Assembly (NCBI RefSeq): GCF_000633395.1
Contig: NZ_AYMU01000001.1
Location: 1 to 64,000 of the forward strand
Direction: 5' to 3'
Length of the DNA stretch: 64,000 bases
DNA from: Pseudomonas sp. PH1b
GTDB taxonomy: Bacteria; Pseudomonadota; Gammaproteobacteria; Pseudomonadales; Pseudomonadaceae
Under the pieces are notes generated by a model that saw only the letters and a list, made by a program, of their open reading frames with translations, had not been told where the DNA came from and ran no database searches. The translations under genes and the position numbers were made by a program. Positions within the stretch are counted from its first letter, which is position 1, and each line of letters begins with the position of its first letter. Below are positions 42,566 to 51,521 of the stretch, one piece after another.

Positions 42566-43240
42566 CAGCCGCGCGGCTGCGCGCAGGGTGATCTCCCGGC
42601 GCTGGTGCAGCGACTCTGCGGCGCGCTGGCGGGCTTGCTGCACCACGCTGGCGGGGGCGGTGTCCGGGCTGCCGGCCTCGAACGGCGGTGCCGGGGCATA
42701 TTCCAGTTGCAGCTGTACCCGCTGCGCGGTGGCGGCGTCGAACAGTTCGGCGGCCAGGGTCAGGGCGAAGTCGATGCCGGCGGTGATGCCGCCGCCGGTC
42801 AGCAGGTTGCCGTCGCGCACCACCCGCTCGTGCACCGGGATCGCCCCCAGCGGCGCCAGCAGTTCGTGGTAGGCCCAGTGGGTGGTGGCGCGCTTGCCCT
42901 GGAGCAGGCCGGCGGCGCCGAGCACCAGGGAGCCGGTGCACACCGAGGTCACATACCGCGCCTGCGCCGCCTGCTGGCGGATGAACGCCAGGGTCTGCGG
43001 GTCTTCCATCAGCGCCCCGACCCCGGCACCGCCGGGAATGCAGATCACATCCAGCGGCGGGCAGTCGGCGACGCTTGTGGTGGCCTGCAGCACCAGCCCG
43101 GAGCTGGCCACCACCGGCCCCGGCGCCTTCCAGATCAGGTGCACCTGCACATCCGGTAGCGAAGCCAGCACGTCGTGGGGGCCGGTCAGGTCCAGTTGCT
43201 GGACCTCGGGGAACAACAGAAAACCAATCTGCACTGTCAT
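42554..43240 (-). CDS. inhA: Isonitrile hydratase (DJ-1/PfpI family)
   Basis: A 228-aa protein, the same length as InhA of P. putida, and very close to it in the segments I remember (QIGFLLFPEVQQLDLTGP and SVCTGSLVLGAAGLL). InhA adds water to isonitriles to give N-substituted formamides. The nucleophile is the Cys of the elbow SVCTGS. AAGGAAC lies 8 bases before ATG 43240. The GlxA-type regulator gene diverges from it. Confidence 0.88.
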   Translation of the reverse strand: MTVQIGFLLFPEVQQLDLTGPHDVLASLPDVQVHLIWKAPGPVVASSGLVLQATTSVADCPPLDVICIPGGAGVGALMEDPQTLAFIRQQAAQARYVTSVCTGSLVLGAAGLLQGKRATTHWAYHELLAPLGAIPVHERVVRDGNLLTGGGITAGIDFALTLAAELFDAATAQRVQLQLEYAPAPPFEAGSPDTAPASVVQQARQRAAESLHQRREITLRAAARLSAG

Positions 43241-43293
43241 TGCCTGTTCCTTGTGTCGATGAGGTGGACGGCGTGACTCTAGCCTTCTAGGAT

Positions 43294-43330
43294 TTGGCGG
43301 GTACGCCAACCTGCCCTCGAATTACGCCAA
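43294..43330. promoter_or_regulatory. Operator repeats between inhA and its regulator
   Basis: TTGGCG-GGTA-CGCCAA is a perfect inverted repeat (43294-43309). TACGCCAA occurs at 43302-43309 and again at 43323-43330, exactly 21 bp apart, two helical turns, as expected for AraC-type binding. Confidence 0.55.
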
Positions 43331-43332
43331 TC

Positions 43333-44316
43333 ATGCCCAGCTCCCCAAAAAACGTGTTTGTCCTGGCCTTTGCCAATGCCCAGTTGCTGGATGTCACCGG
43401 CCCGTTGCAGGTGTTCGCCTCGGCCAATGACCGGGCCCGTGGCCTGGGCCTGCCCTTGCCCTACCAGCCCCGAGTGATCGCCAGCCCGGGCGGGCCGACC
43501 CTGAGCTCAGCGGGGCTGGCATTGCTGGCCGAGCCGCTGCCGGCGCCGGAAGTGGCCTGCGATACCTTGGTCGTTGCCGGGGGCTGGGGCGTCTATGAAG
43601 CGGCCCGGGACCCGGCGCTGGTGGCCTGGGTCGCCGCCCGTGCCACGACGGCGCGGCGGGTGGCCTCGGTGTGCACCGGGGCCTTTCTGCTGGCGGCCAG
43701 TGGCTGGCTGGATGGGCGCCGGGTAGTGACCCACTGGACCCGTTGCGATCAACTGGCCCAGGAGTACCCGCAACTGCGGGTGGAGGCCAATCCGATCTTT
43801 ATCAATGACGGTCCGGTGTGGACCTCGGCCGGGGTCACCGCCGGCATCGACCTGGCCCTGGCCCTGGTGGAAGCCGACCTGGGGCGCGAGGCGGCGCTGG
43901 ACGTGGCGCGGCAATTGGTGGTGTTTCTCAAGCGCCCGGGCGGCCAGTCGCAGTTCAGCGTGACCCTGGCGTTGCAGAATGGAGGCGGGCGTTTCGATGG
44001 CTTGCATGCCTGGATCGCTGAAAACCTCAATCGCGAACTGACACTGCCAGTCCTGGCCCAGCAGGCCGCCATGAGCGAGCGCAGCTTCGTCCGCCACTAC
44101 CGTGCCGACACCGGCCAGACGCCGGCCCGGGCCATCGAGCTGATCCGGGTGGAGACCGCCCGGCGGCTGTTGGCCGACAGCGGCCTGCCGATCAAGCGCA
44201 TTGCCGCCCAATGCGGGTTCGGCAGTGAAGAAACCCTGCGTCGCAGCGTGCTGCGGGCCCTGGGGGTGACCCCGCAAGCCTACCGCGAGCGTTTCGCGGC
44301 AAGCCCGGAATCCTGA
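43333..44316 (+). CDS. GlxA/FtrA-family AraC-type regulator
   Basis: A 327-aa regulator with an N-terminal DJ-1/PfpI-like domain (FVLAFANAQLLDVTGPLQVF, SVCTGAFLLAASGWLDGRRV) and a C-terminal AraC HTH pair (LAQQAAMSERSFVRHYRADT, IKRIAAQCGFGSEETLRRSV). It resembles the isonitrile hydratase gene next to it in its first domain. It diverges from inhA with a 92-bp gap that carries repeats, so it probably controls inhA. Confidence 0.9.
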   Translation: MPSSPKNVFVLAFANAQLLDVTGPLQVFASANDRARGLGLPLPYQPRVIASPGGPTLSSAGLALLAEPLPAPEVACDTLVVAGGWGVYEAARDPALVAWVAARATTARRVASVCTGAFLLAASGWLDGRRVVTHWTRCDQLAQEYPQLRVEANPIFINDGPVWTSAGVTAGIDLALALVEADLGREAALDVARQLVVFLKRPGGQSQFSVTLALQNGGGRFDGLHAWIAENLNRELTLPVLAQQAAMSERSFVRHYRADTGQTPARAIELIRVETARRLLADSGLPIKRIAAQCGFGSEETLRRSVLRALGVTPQAYRERFAASPES

Positions 44317-44409
44317 TTCCGCTGGTCATTGCCTGACCAAGGCGATTGACGGCGCAGCTCGCTGTTGCGCCGGGCCAGGGTCAAGGCAAGGCGGGCTTCA
44401 ACCCCGGCC

Positions 44410-46848
44410 TCAGTCCTGGACCAGGCTCAGTTGCCCGTCCTCGTAGCGCACCTCGCGGCCGATCCAGGCCGGGTCCACCTGGGGCAGCACTGCCGAGGGC
44501 TTGCGCAGTTCCCGCAGCAGGGTCGAGCCGTGGGACAGCCGGCCGCCCATCCGGGCGATCACTGCCCGGGCTTGCTGGTAATGGGCGTGGCGCCCGGGGT
44601 CCAGGGTGTCTTCCAGAAGAATGTCGACCCCCAGCACGCCCTGCACCTGCCCCGGGTAGATCATGAAGCCGCTGGCCTGTTCGTGGCCTTCGCGGCCGTC
44701 CTGCCAGAAGCTGCCGCTGCGGCTGCGAACCTGCTCGTGGGGGGCAAACCAATGGGCGCGGTCGGCTTCGGGCACCGCATGGTGCAGGCGGAAAAAGATC
44801 CGCATCAGGTTGTCTCGATACCATTCGCGCACTTGCAGGTAATAGCCACGCAGCCCCGGCAGGCCCAGGCGATGGGCCAGGGCGATGGCCGGGCGCCAGT
44901 GGGGAAAGGCTTGCAATGGCAGGTCGCTGCAGGGCGGTCGCGGGGTGCCGGGATCGGTTTCCCAGGGCAGCCTGTGGGGGCTGTGCTCCAGGTTGTCGTA
45001 AGCGGTGGGCGGCCGGCCCAGCCAGGCGCCGCCGCTGCTGGCCAGGGCGGTGGCGATGCACAGGTTGCCCTGGACCACGAATACATAGAAGCGGCTGAAC
45101 CAGTCCGCCAGTTGCTGGCCATCGGCTCCGGCCTGGTGCAGGCGCGTCAGTTCATCATCGAAGCGCCGCAGCCCGCGCTCCAGGGTCAGCAGCTGGCCCC
45201 GGGCGATCTGCTGCATGCGCAGCAAGCGTGGCAGCGCGCGCAGGACCCGCATTGGCCGCAAGGGCAGGGCCGGGGCCGCGCCACCGACTTCGCCGGCGTA
45301 GCCGGTAGACGGCAGGCCCCAATCCGCCAGGCGCGCCAGAAACAGGTCGTTATTGATGTAGGAGGCGCCGCCGAACACTGCGGTGAAGGGTTCGTTGTCC
45401 TCCAGCACCCGGGCGTCCCAGCGGGCCATGATCGCCGGAATGCTCGCCGCCGCCCGGCGCTGGCCGTACTCGACGAAGCGGCTGGGTTGGGGCGGCAGGA
45501 TCTCGGCGATATTGGCTGCGGTCAGGTGTCGGCGCCAGCCGTAATCGCTGATGGGCCGGTACTGCAGCAGCCACAGTTGGCTGCCGTCCCAGGCCCATTC
45601 GACATCACCAGGCACGTAGTGGAAGGCTTTCAGCACCCCTTGCAGGAAATCCCACAAGGCGCTTTCGCTCAAGCCCTGGAGCGTGGCGAACGCGCCGCTG
45701 GCCCAGGCCCCGCCAAGGCGTGAGAGCACCGCCCGCTGCGGGCTGGCCTGACCGTCGGCGAGGCTTTCCAGATGGCCTTCGACCCACTCCAGTTCCACCG
45801 CCAGGTGGCGCACGAAGGCGATCCCCGACAGGGCCGGCTGGATAAAGCGTTGCACCACCACTTCCTCGACGCCGGCGTTGCGCAGCTGATTGATCCGCGG
45901 CGCCACTTCCGCGGTCGCGACCCGCAGGTAAGTGGTGCTCAGCCCGGCATTGGCCGAGTCGGCCTGGTCCTCGCCATAGCTCGAAGAGCGCACCGCCCAC
46001 AGGGCCTGCGGCTGGCTGGCGAGCAGGGCCGGCAGGCGCGGGTCGTCGGCCCGGTCCAGGGACAGGGCGCTGGGCACCGGCTGGCCGGCCAGCTGCGCCA
46101 GGCGCAGGCGACCGCCCTTGGTGTGGGCGACGAACCCCGGCTCGCCGGACTCCAGCCAAGTGACGAATTCACCCGGGGCGTCGATCCACGGGTAATGGCC
46201 CCAGCCCGGCTTGAGGCTGACCCGCAGGTCGGCCCGGGCCAGGATCGCCGACCAGGCCGCGGCCTGGGCAATCCCCAGCAGCCGGTCCTGATCCCCCCAG
46301 ACCAGTTCCACCGGGTCCTTGATCCACTCCAGCAACGGCAATGCGGTGTCGGCCCGCAGCTGTTCCCACAGGGGGACAAAGGCCCGGCAACGGGCATAGC
46401 CTGCGCCCATGCGCCGGTACTGTTGCGGCGTCCACGGCTGGCGGGAAAACTTGCCGGCGAACCATTCGGGCTTGTGGCTGAGCAAGCCATGAATCAGCCA
46501 GCGCGCCGGTAACGGCGACATCAGCGCCGGCAGGCGGCGTTGCCAGAGAAAGGCCCCCACCGGCGACAGCAGCACGCTGCGGGAAAAATGCCCCGGACGG
46601 CGCTGCAAGGCATGCAGCACGATCAGCGCGCTGACCCCCACCGCAACAATCGCGTTGCCCGGAAGGGTCATGGCCAGCAGCGCTTCGGCGTATTCGCCCA
46701 GGTCGTTGCAGGGCGCTTGCCGGTTGCCGCCAAACCCCGGCAGCTCCAGGGCCTGCACCTGATAACGCTGGAAGTGCGGCAGGGCATCGTCCCACCAGTC
46801 GGCGGCGCTGCCATTGCCCGCCAGCAGGTACAACAGGGGCTTGCTCAT
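44410..46848 (-). CDS. Alpha/beta-hydrolase fused to a rifampin-phosphotransferase-like enzyme
   Basis: An 812-aa fusion. Residues 1 to about 245 are an alpha/beta-hydrolase (LLAGNGSAADWWDDALPHFQ; degenerate elbow VGVSAL; GDQD; GWGHYPWID). From about 280 a PEP-synthase-type ATP-binding domain follows: WAVRSSSYGEDQADSANAGL, VQRFIQPALSGIAF and DGSQLWLLQYRPI. The C-terminus has the phosphohistidine motif MGGRLSHGSTLLRELRKPS. The PEP/pyruvate barrel of PEP synthase is missing, as in rifampin phosphotransferase. GAGG lies before ATG 46848. Two or three minus-strand genes upstream form an operon with it. The substrate is unknown. Confidence 0.85.
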   Translation of the reverse strand: MSKPLLYLLAGNGSAADWWDDALPHFQRYQVQALELPGFGGNRQAPCNDLGEYAEALLAMTLPGNAIVAVGVSALIVLHALQRRPGHFSRSVLLSPVGAFLWQRRLPALMSPLPARWLIHGLLSHKPEWFAGKFSRQPWTPQQYRRMGAGYARCRAFVPLWEQLRADTALPLLEWIKDPVELVWGDQDRLLGIAQAAAWSAILARADLRVSLKPGWGHYPWIDAPGEFVTWLESGEPGFVAHTKGGRLRLAQLAGQPVPSALSLDRADDPRLPALLASQPQALWAVRSSSYGEDQADSANAGLSTTYLRVATAEVAPRINQLRNAGVEEVVVQRFIQPALSGIAFVRHLAVELEWVEGHLESLADGQASPQRAVLSRLGGAWASGAFATLQGLSESALWDFLQGVLKAFHYVPGDVEWAWDGSQLWLLQYRPISDYGWRRHLTAANIAEILPPQPSRFVEYGQRRAAASIPAIMARWDARVLEDNEPFTAVFGGASYINNDLFLARLADWGLPSTGYAGEVGGAAPALPLRPMRVLRALPRLLRMQQIARGQLLTLERGLRRFDDELTRLHQAGADGQQLADWFSRFYVFVVQGNLCIATALASSGGAWLGRPPTAYDNLEHSPHRLPWETDPGTPRPPCSDLPLQAFPHWRPAIALAHRLGLPGLRGYYLQVREWYRDNLMRIFFRLHHAVPEADRAHWFAPHEQVRSRSGSFWQDGREGHEQASGFMIYPGQVQGVLGVDILLEDTLDPGRHAHYQQARAVIARMGGRLSHGSTLLRELRKPSAVLPQVDPAWIGREVRYEDGQLSLVQD

Positions 46849-46857
46849 GGACAATCC

Positions 46858-48300
46858 TCAGGTCAGGTCGCGCAGGGCGGCGTCCAGGGTCGGGTAGCGG
46901 AAGCGGTAGCCGGCCTGCAGCAGGCGCGCGGGCACCACCTTCTGGCCGTCGAAGAACAGCTCGGCCATTTCCCCGGCCAGGGCCCGTACCGGCGCCGCCG
47001 GCACATGCAGCCATACCGGGCGTTTGAGCAGCTTGCCAACGGTGGCGGCGAACGTACCCTGGCTCACCGGTTCCGGTGCCACCAGGTTGTAGGTGCCGGC
47101 CAGGGAGTTGTCGGCCATGGCTTTGGCGATCACCTGCAGGACGTCGTCGCGGTGCACCCAGCTGATGATCTGGCGACCGTCGCCCATGCGTCCGCCAAAG
47201 CCGAAATGGAACGGAATCAGCAAGGGTTTCAGGGCGCCGCCGGGGCCGAATACGATGCCTAGGCGCAGCACCACCTGGCGCACCCCGAAACGGGTCGCCG
47301 GTTCGGCCGAGGACTCCCAGCGGGCGCACAGGTCGGCCATGAAGCCTTCGCCGCGCTCAGCGTTTTCATCCAGCGTCTGGCTGGCATCGCGCACCCCGTA
47401 GAAACCGATGGCCGAGGCCTGGATCCACAGTTGCGGCTTGTGCTGGGCATGCTGCAGCCAGTTGAGCAGGGCCTCGGTGGTACCCACCCGGCTGGCCAGC
47501 AGTTGCGCCTGGCGCTTGGCCGACCAGCGCGGGCCGGCGACCGGAGCCCCGGCCAGGTTGATGATCACGTCGAAGGCTTCGTTGTGGCCGAGCTTGCCGA
47601 GGCTGCGCAAGCAGCGCGCACGGCCGTCGAACAGGTAGGCGGCGCGCAGCGGATCGCGGGCCAGCACACTGACGGTGTGCCCGGCATCCAGCAGTTGGTT
47701 GACCAGGGTCTCGCCGATGAAACCGGTGCCACCGGTGACCAGCACCCGCTTGCCGGGGCCGCCGGTGAACGGGTTGCTGCCCGGGCCCTGGCGTTGCAGG
47801 CGCAGGGCCGCCAGGCCATCGCGGATGCCCGAGGCGCTCACGCCGATGGCGAACAGGCTCAGGGCCCAGCCTTGCCAGCCCAGGTCCAGGGGCGCCAGGG
47901 CACTGGGCAGGCGCGACCATTCCAGCAGTTGCAGGCCGTACAGGGCGAAGAAGGCCCCGGCATTGATCGCCAGCACGGTGTGCATGATGCGCTCGATGGC
48001 CGGCAGCTTGCGGCTGCGGTCCTCGACCACGAAGTCCCACAGGGTCAGGCCGATCTCCAGGGCGAACAGCAGCGCGATCACCAGGGCCCAGATGCCCTGG
48101 AACGCCAGGTGGGCGATGCCCATGAACAGCACCCCGTAGAAGCACGAGCGCAGGGCGTGGATCGCCAGTTCCTTGCGGGCGCCATGGCGTTGCGGCAGGG
48201 CCACGGTGAGTTCGTGATGGTAGATCGTGTCCAGGGCGCCGAGCACCCCCTGGGCGAGCAGCAGGGCGATGGCCCACTGCAGGATTGGCAAGTCAGCCAC
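46858..48300 (-). CDS. TIGR01777-family SDR epimerase with N-terminal membrane domain
   Basis: A 480-aa fusion. Residues 1 to about 180 contain four or five hydrophobic helices resembling a DoxX-like membrane domain. From about 193 an atypical SDR of the SDR39U1/TIGR01777 (YfcH) type follows: KRVLVTGGTGFIGETLVNQL, the signature VIINLAGAPVAGPRWSAKRQ, and SAIGFYGVRDASQ with the catalytic Tyr region. It ends 10 bases before the start of the phosphotransferase fusion gene and starts 23 bases after the preceding membrane protein, so the three are likely one operon. Confidence 0.88.
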   Translation of the reverse strand: MADLPILQWAIALLLAQGVLGALDTIYHHELTVALPQRHGARKELAIHALRSCFYGVLFMGIAHLAFQGIWALVIALLFALEIGLTLWDFVVEDRSRKLPAIERIMHTVLAINAGAFFALYGLQLLEWSRLPSALAPLDLGWQGWALSLFAIGVSASGIRDGLAALRLQRQGPGSNPFTGGPGKRVLVTGGTGFIGETLVNQLLDAGHTVSVLARDPLRAAYLFDGRARCLRSLGKLGHNEAFDVIINLAGAPVAGPRWSAKRQAQLLASRVGTTEALLNWLQHAQHKPQLWIQASAIGFYGVRDASQTLDENAERGEGFMADLCARWESSAEPATRFGVRQVVLRLGIVFGPGGALKPLLIPFHFGFGGRMGDGRQIISWVHRDDVLQVIAKAMADNSLAGTYNLVAPEPVSQGTFAATVGKLLKRPVWLHVPAAPVRALAGEMAELFFDGQKVVPARLLQAGYRFRYPTLDAALRDLT

Positions 48301-48322
48301 GATGGTGAAGTCCTTTTACGGG

Positions 48323-48796
48323 TTACAAGGAAGCAGCGCGGAACCGGCGGTCATGCCGGTACAGCCACAGCAGCGGTGGCAGCAGCACCAGGAGGGCGAA
48401 GCTGTCGATCCACAGGTGCGAGGTCATCTGCACCTGCCACGACAGCCACATGTCCTGGGGCGCCCAGAGCAGGATCCCGGCCATCAGCCAGGCCCAGGCC
48501 GCCGGGCTGCGCAGGCGGTTGCCCAGGTGCACCAGGGCCAGCAGGTACAGGGAGTAGCTTTGCAGGGTGGCGCCGAACAGGCCCAGCCACCAGACCTGCT
48601 GGGCCCGTGCGGCACTGGGCGCAGAACTGCCCCAGAAGGCCTGCTCGATGGTGCCCAGGTAGTCGTTGAACAGCGCGCTGTGGCCGGCCCAGGTCAGCAG
48701 CAGGCCGGCCAGCAGGTGGCCGGCGCCGGCGGCGTACAGCCAGAGCACCAGGGCCCGGCGCAGGCCGGGCCGGGGAGAGGAAGCGGCAGATAACAT
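48323..48796 (-). CDS. Small membrane protein, four helices
   Basis: A 157-aa protein with four predicted membrane helices (LVLWLYAAGAGHLLAGLLLT, VWWLGLFGATLQSYSLYLLA, AWLMAGILLWAPQDMWLSW and SFALLVLLPPLLWLY). AGGA lies just before ATG 48796. No family is recognised with certainty. It is the first gene of the operon 48796-44410. Confidence 0.75.
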   Translation of the reverse strand: MLSAASSPRPGLRRALVLWLYAAGAGHLLAGLLLTWAGHSALFNDYLGTIEQAFWGSSAPSAARAQQVWWLGLFGATLQSYSLYLLALVHLGNRLRSPAAWAWLMAGILLWAPQDMWLSWQVQMTSHLWIDSFALLVLLPPLLWLYRHDRRFRAASL

Positions 48797-48884
48797 TCCA
48801 TGTCCTGTGGGGGGAATCGAGGCCGCGAAGTGTACCGATTTTTCCCCGGATGCAGTGTGTCCGTTGCCGGCGACAGGTGTGCGC

Positions 48885-49790
48885 TCAGTGCTCCTGGAGT
48901 AATTCCAGCAAGGCATCGAGGGTGGCCTGCGGCGCCTCCTGGGGCACATTGTGGCCGACCCCGGCCAGCACTCGGCGCTGGTAACCGGCACTGAACAGGT
49001 CGACATCCGGATCGGGCTCGAGCACCGGGCCGACGCCATCGTCGGCGCCGCACAGGGCAATGGTCGGCACCCGGATCGGCGGTTGCGCAAGCAGCGCCTG
49101 CTCGATGGCCTCCAGGGCCGGGTCGCCTGCCACATAACCGAAGCGATGGCGGTAGGAGTGGATCACCACCGCAACGAAATCCGGGTTGTCGAAGGACGCC
49201 GCACTCAGGCCATAGAGTTCGGGCCCGGACGCCCAGGTGGGCGACCACAGGCGCCACAGCAGTTCGCAGAGCTCCCGGCGATTGGCGGTCAGCCCGTCGA
49301 CCCCGCGCTGGGTGTTGAAATAGTACTGGTACCACAGCCGGTGCTCGGTCTCCGGGGCGCGGGGTTCACAGGCCCGGGAAATGTCCTGGATGTTGTAGCC
49401 GTCGGCGCTCATCAGGGCCCGCACCCGTTGCGGCCACAGCGCCGCGACGATGCACGCGGCGCGCCCGCCCCAGTCGTAGCCGGCCAGGGTGGCCCGGGGC
49501 AGGTACAGGGCATCCATCAGGTCCAGCAGGTCCTGGGCCAGGGCCGCCTGCTGCCCGGAGCGCATCACCTGGGCACTGGCAAAGCGCGTCGGCCCGTAGC
49601 CCCGCAGGTAGGGCACGATCACCCGATAGCCGAGTTCGGCCAGGGGCGGGGCGATCTCGTCGTAGGCCCGCGGGTCGTAGGGGAAACCATGGAGCAGGAT
49701 CACCGGCTCGCCGCCCAGGGGGCCGTGCTGCTCGTAGGCGATGTTCAGGCTCGGGGTCTGTACATGATGCAGGAACGGTTGGCTGGGCAT
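48885..49790 (-). CDS. Alpha/beta-hydrolase, epoxide-hydrolase/dehalogenase type
   Basis: A 301-aa cytoplasmic hydrolase. HGFPYDPRAYDEIAPPLAEL carries the oxyanion HG-P motif, and the nucleophile elbow is AGYDWGGRAA with Asp instead of Ser, as in soluble epoxide hydrolases and haloalkane dehalogenases. The catalytic His is in GVGHNVPQEAP. An Asp-type nucleophile means an alkyl-enzyme ester mechanism. The substrate is unknown. It stands alone, transcribed like the operon to its left. Confidence 0.9.
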   Translation of the reverse strand: MPSQPFLHHVQTPSLNIAYEQHGPLGGEPVILLHGFPYDPRAYDEIAPPLAELGYRVIVPYLRGYGPTRFASAQVMRSGQQAALAQDLLDLMDALYLPRATLAGYDWGGRAACIVAALWPQRVRALMSADGYNIQDISRACEPRAPETEHRLWYQYYFNTQRGVDGLTANRRELCELLWRLWSPTWASGPELYGLSAASFDNPDFVAVVIHSYRHRFGYVAGDPALEAIEQALLAQPPIRVPTIALCGADDGVGPVLEPDPDVDLFSAGYQRRVLAGVGHNVPQEAPQATLDALLELLQEH

Positions 49791-49850
49791 GATGGCTCCA
49801 AGGCGGGTCGGACCGGGAAACCCTAGCTGAAAAGTTCGTCGCCAGGGAGC

Positions 49851-50303
49851 TTACAGCGACTCGTACTGGCCATCCTGGTCGACATAGAACACCTCGCTGA
49901 GGTACCAGCGCTGATGGCTGAACAGCAGGTGGTAGTGATAGTCGGCGGCAAACCCCGTCCCGGGTTGGATTGCCCGGGTTTTCAACAGGGCGCGATCGGC
50001 GGTACGGCTGCTGGAGAGGATCTGCTCATAGCCGGTGCCGTGGTTGGCCGGGTCGCTGAAGGCAATCGGCTGGCCCTGAAAACCCGGCGGGCAGAACTTG
50101 GCCAGCAACTGGGCGTACTCCTGCTGCGCCAGGTCGAGCGCTTGCAGGGGCGCATCGAGCGGCTGGCGGGCGTTGGCCTGGTCGCTCCACTGCTGATAGT
50201 CGGCAATGAACTGGCGCACCAGGGCTTCGGGTGAATCGCTGAATGCAGCGCACAGCGCGGTGTTGCTGAACAGCAGGGCAAGCAGGGCGAATAGTATTCT
50301 CAT
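49851..50303 (-). CDS. Hypothetical secreted protein, NTF2-like
   Basis: A 150-aa protein with a signal peptide (MRILFALLALLFSNTALCAA). The mature part has a helical start (EALVRQFIADYQQWSDQANA) and a beta-rich end (YHYHLLFSHQRWYLSEVFYV), a pattern reminiscent of NTF2-like folds. No firm family assignment is possible. Confidence 0.7.
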   Translation of the reverse strand: MRILFALLALLFSNTALCAAFSDSPEALVRQFIADYQQWSDQANARQPLDAPLQALDLAQQEYAQLLAKFCPPGFQGQPIAFSDPANHGTGYEQILSSSRTADRALLKTRAIQPGTGFAADYHYHLLFSHQRWYLSEVFYVDQDGQYESL

Positions 50304-50336
50304 CGGCTTGGCATCACTCAGGGGTGTTTTCAGTGC

Positions 50337-50723
50337 TCAGGCTGCATGCAGCCCGTCAGCGTCGCGCCAGTAGAGGGTGGATTCGTATTGAAACGAGAGG
50401 ATGAACATCGTCTCGCAGTGCTGGACGATGGTTTCCAGCAGCCGGCGGATGTCTTCCAGGCAACTGTGACCCTCGGGTTCGGGGCCCTTGATGCGCAAAT
50501 AGCAGCGCAGGCCGACGGCGAAGTCGCAGCCTTTACGGTCTTCGGCTCGGATCTCGGGTTCCAGTCCCGCCTCTTCGCTGTACAGGCTCAGGCCTGAGGT
50601 GAAGGTCGCCTGCAGGCCACCGGGTATGGGGGCCTGCTCGGCTCCGGGGAAACCTTGCAACAGATGGCCGAGCAGCACCGTGGTCAGGTGCTTGTCGGCT
50701 TCAAGGTGCAGATCCAGGCTCAT
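50337..50723 (-). CDS. Hypothetical protein
   Basis: A 128-aa soluble acidic protein with no recognised family. Features seen: EEAGLEPEIRAEDRKGCDFA, a beta-like VGLRCYLRIKG and a C-terminal FILSFQYESTLYWRD. AAGGAACCCC lies before ATG 50723. It follows the gene at 49851-50303 on the same strand with a 33-bp gap, so the two may be co-transcribed. Confidence 0.7.
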   Translation of the reverse strand: MSLDLHLEADKHLTTVLLGHLLQGFPGAEQAPIPGGLQATFTSGLSLYSEEAGLEPEIRAEDRKGCDFAVGLRCYLRIKGPEPEGHSCLEDIRRLLETIVQHCETMFILSFQYESTLYWRDADGLHAA

Positions 50724-50773
50724 GGGGGTTCCTTATGGAGGAGGGCGAGGTGCTGATTCTAACGCTGCGCTGC

Positions 50774-50990
50774 CCGCACGATCGCCTTCGCCGGCAAGCC
50801 GGCTCCTACGGCCCCCACACGATACCCCTGCCAGCTGTAGGAGCTGGCTTGCCAGCGAAGGGGCCCGCGAGATCGCCTTCGCCGGCAAGCCGGCTCCTAC
50901 GGGCTCCCCCCGATACCCCAGTCAACTGTAGGAGCTGGCTTGCCAGCGAAGAGGCCCGCAAGATCGCCTTCGCCAGCAAGCCGGTTCCTA
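50774..50990. repeat. BIME array, 91-bp period
   Basis: ATCGCCTTCGCCGGCAAGCC starts at 50781 and 50872, and a variant (CGCCAGCAAGCC) at 50963, exactly 91 bp apart, alternating with inverted TAGGAGCTGGCTTGCCAGCG. The last unit overlaps the end of the isochorismatase gene. Confidence 0.92.
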
Positions 50991-51449
50991 CAGGTCGGTA
51001 CTGTGGATCAGGTGCTTGAAATGATGCCGCCACAGGTCGATGCCCAGCTGGCCGCTGCGGTCCAGGGACGAGCCCTGCGTCAGGTCGGTGATCAGGGTCG
51101 GCTGCAAGCCGGCATCGAACAGGGCAAAACCCGCTGCCAGCACGCAGGTGTCGGTCTGGATGCCGCACACCAGTACTCGCTCGGGGGCCAGGCGTTTCAG
51201 GTAGTCGAGCATCTCCGGCGTCGGTCCATAGCCGTGCTTGATAAAGATGCGTTCGGCCGCCACCAGGCTCTGGTCGTCGGCGGAAGGTTGCCAGCCCAAC
51301 TGGCGGGCAAAGGGCGTTTGGCTTTCATCGTGGCGTTCTACCGTGGCCACCGAAGGCATGCGCGTCAGCAGGCGGTTGATGCCGTCCACCAGCCACTGGG
51401 GCGGGTTGAAGCAGGGTTGCACATCGATGATCAGCAGGACCTGCTGCAT
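50988..51449 (-). CDS. Isochorismatase-family cysteine hydrolase
   Basis: A 153-aa enzyme, short but complete for this family (nicotinamidase/YcaC-like). LLIIDVQPCF has the catalytic Asp9, IFIKHGYG the Lys, and VCGIQTDTCVLAAGF the nucleophile Cys. The usual cis-peptide before Cys is absent or changed. The substrate is an amide or ester of unknown type. The stop codon lies in a REP element. Confidence 0.86.
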   Translation of the reverse strand: MQQVLLIIDVQPCFNPPQWLVDGINRLLTRMPSVATVERHDESQTPFARQLGWQPSADDQSLVAAERIFIKHGYGPTPEMLDYLKRLAPERVLVCGIQTDTCVLAAGFALFDAGLQPTLITDLTQGSSLDRSGQLGIDLWRHHFKHLIHSTDL

Positions 51450-51521
51450 GGGGCGTTCTCCAGGGGCCGGTGTTTGAGGACCAGGCGCGAAAGACCCGTC
51501 ATTCTGCCGGGAACGCTTCCT

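Noticed and set aside
44365..45723. Plus-strand open frame opposite the phosphotransferase fusion
   Set aside because: Antisense to conserved ATP-binding and phosphohistidine motifs; no ribosome site or domain.
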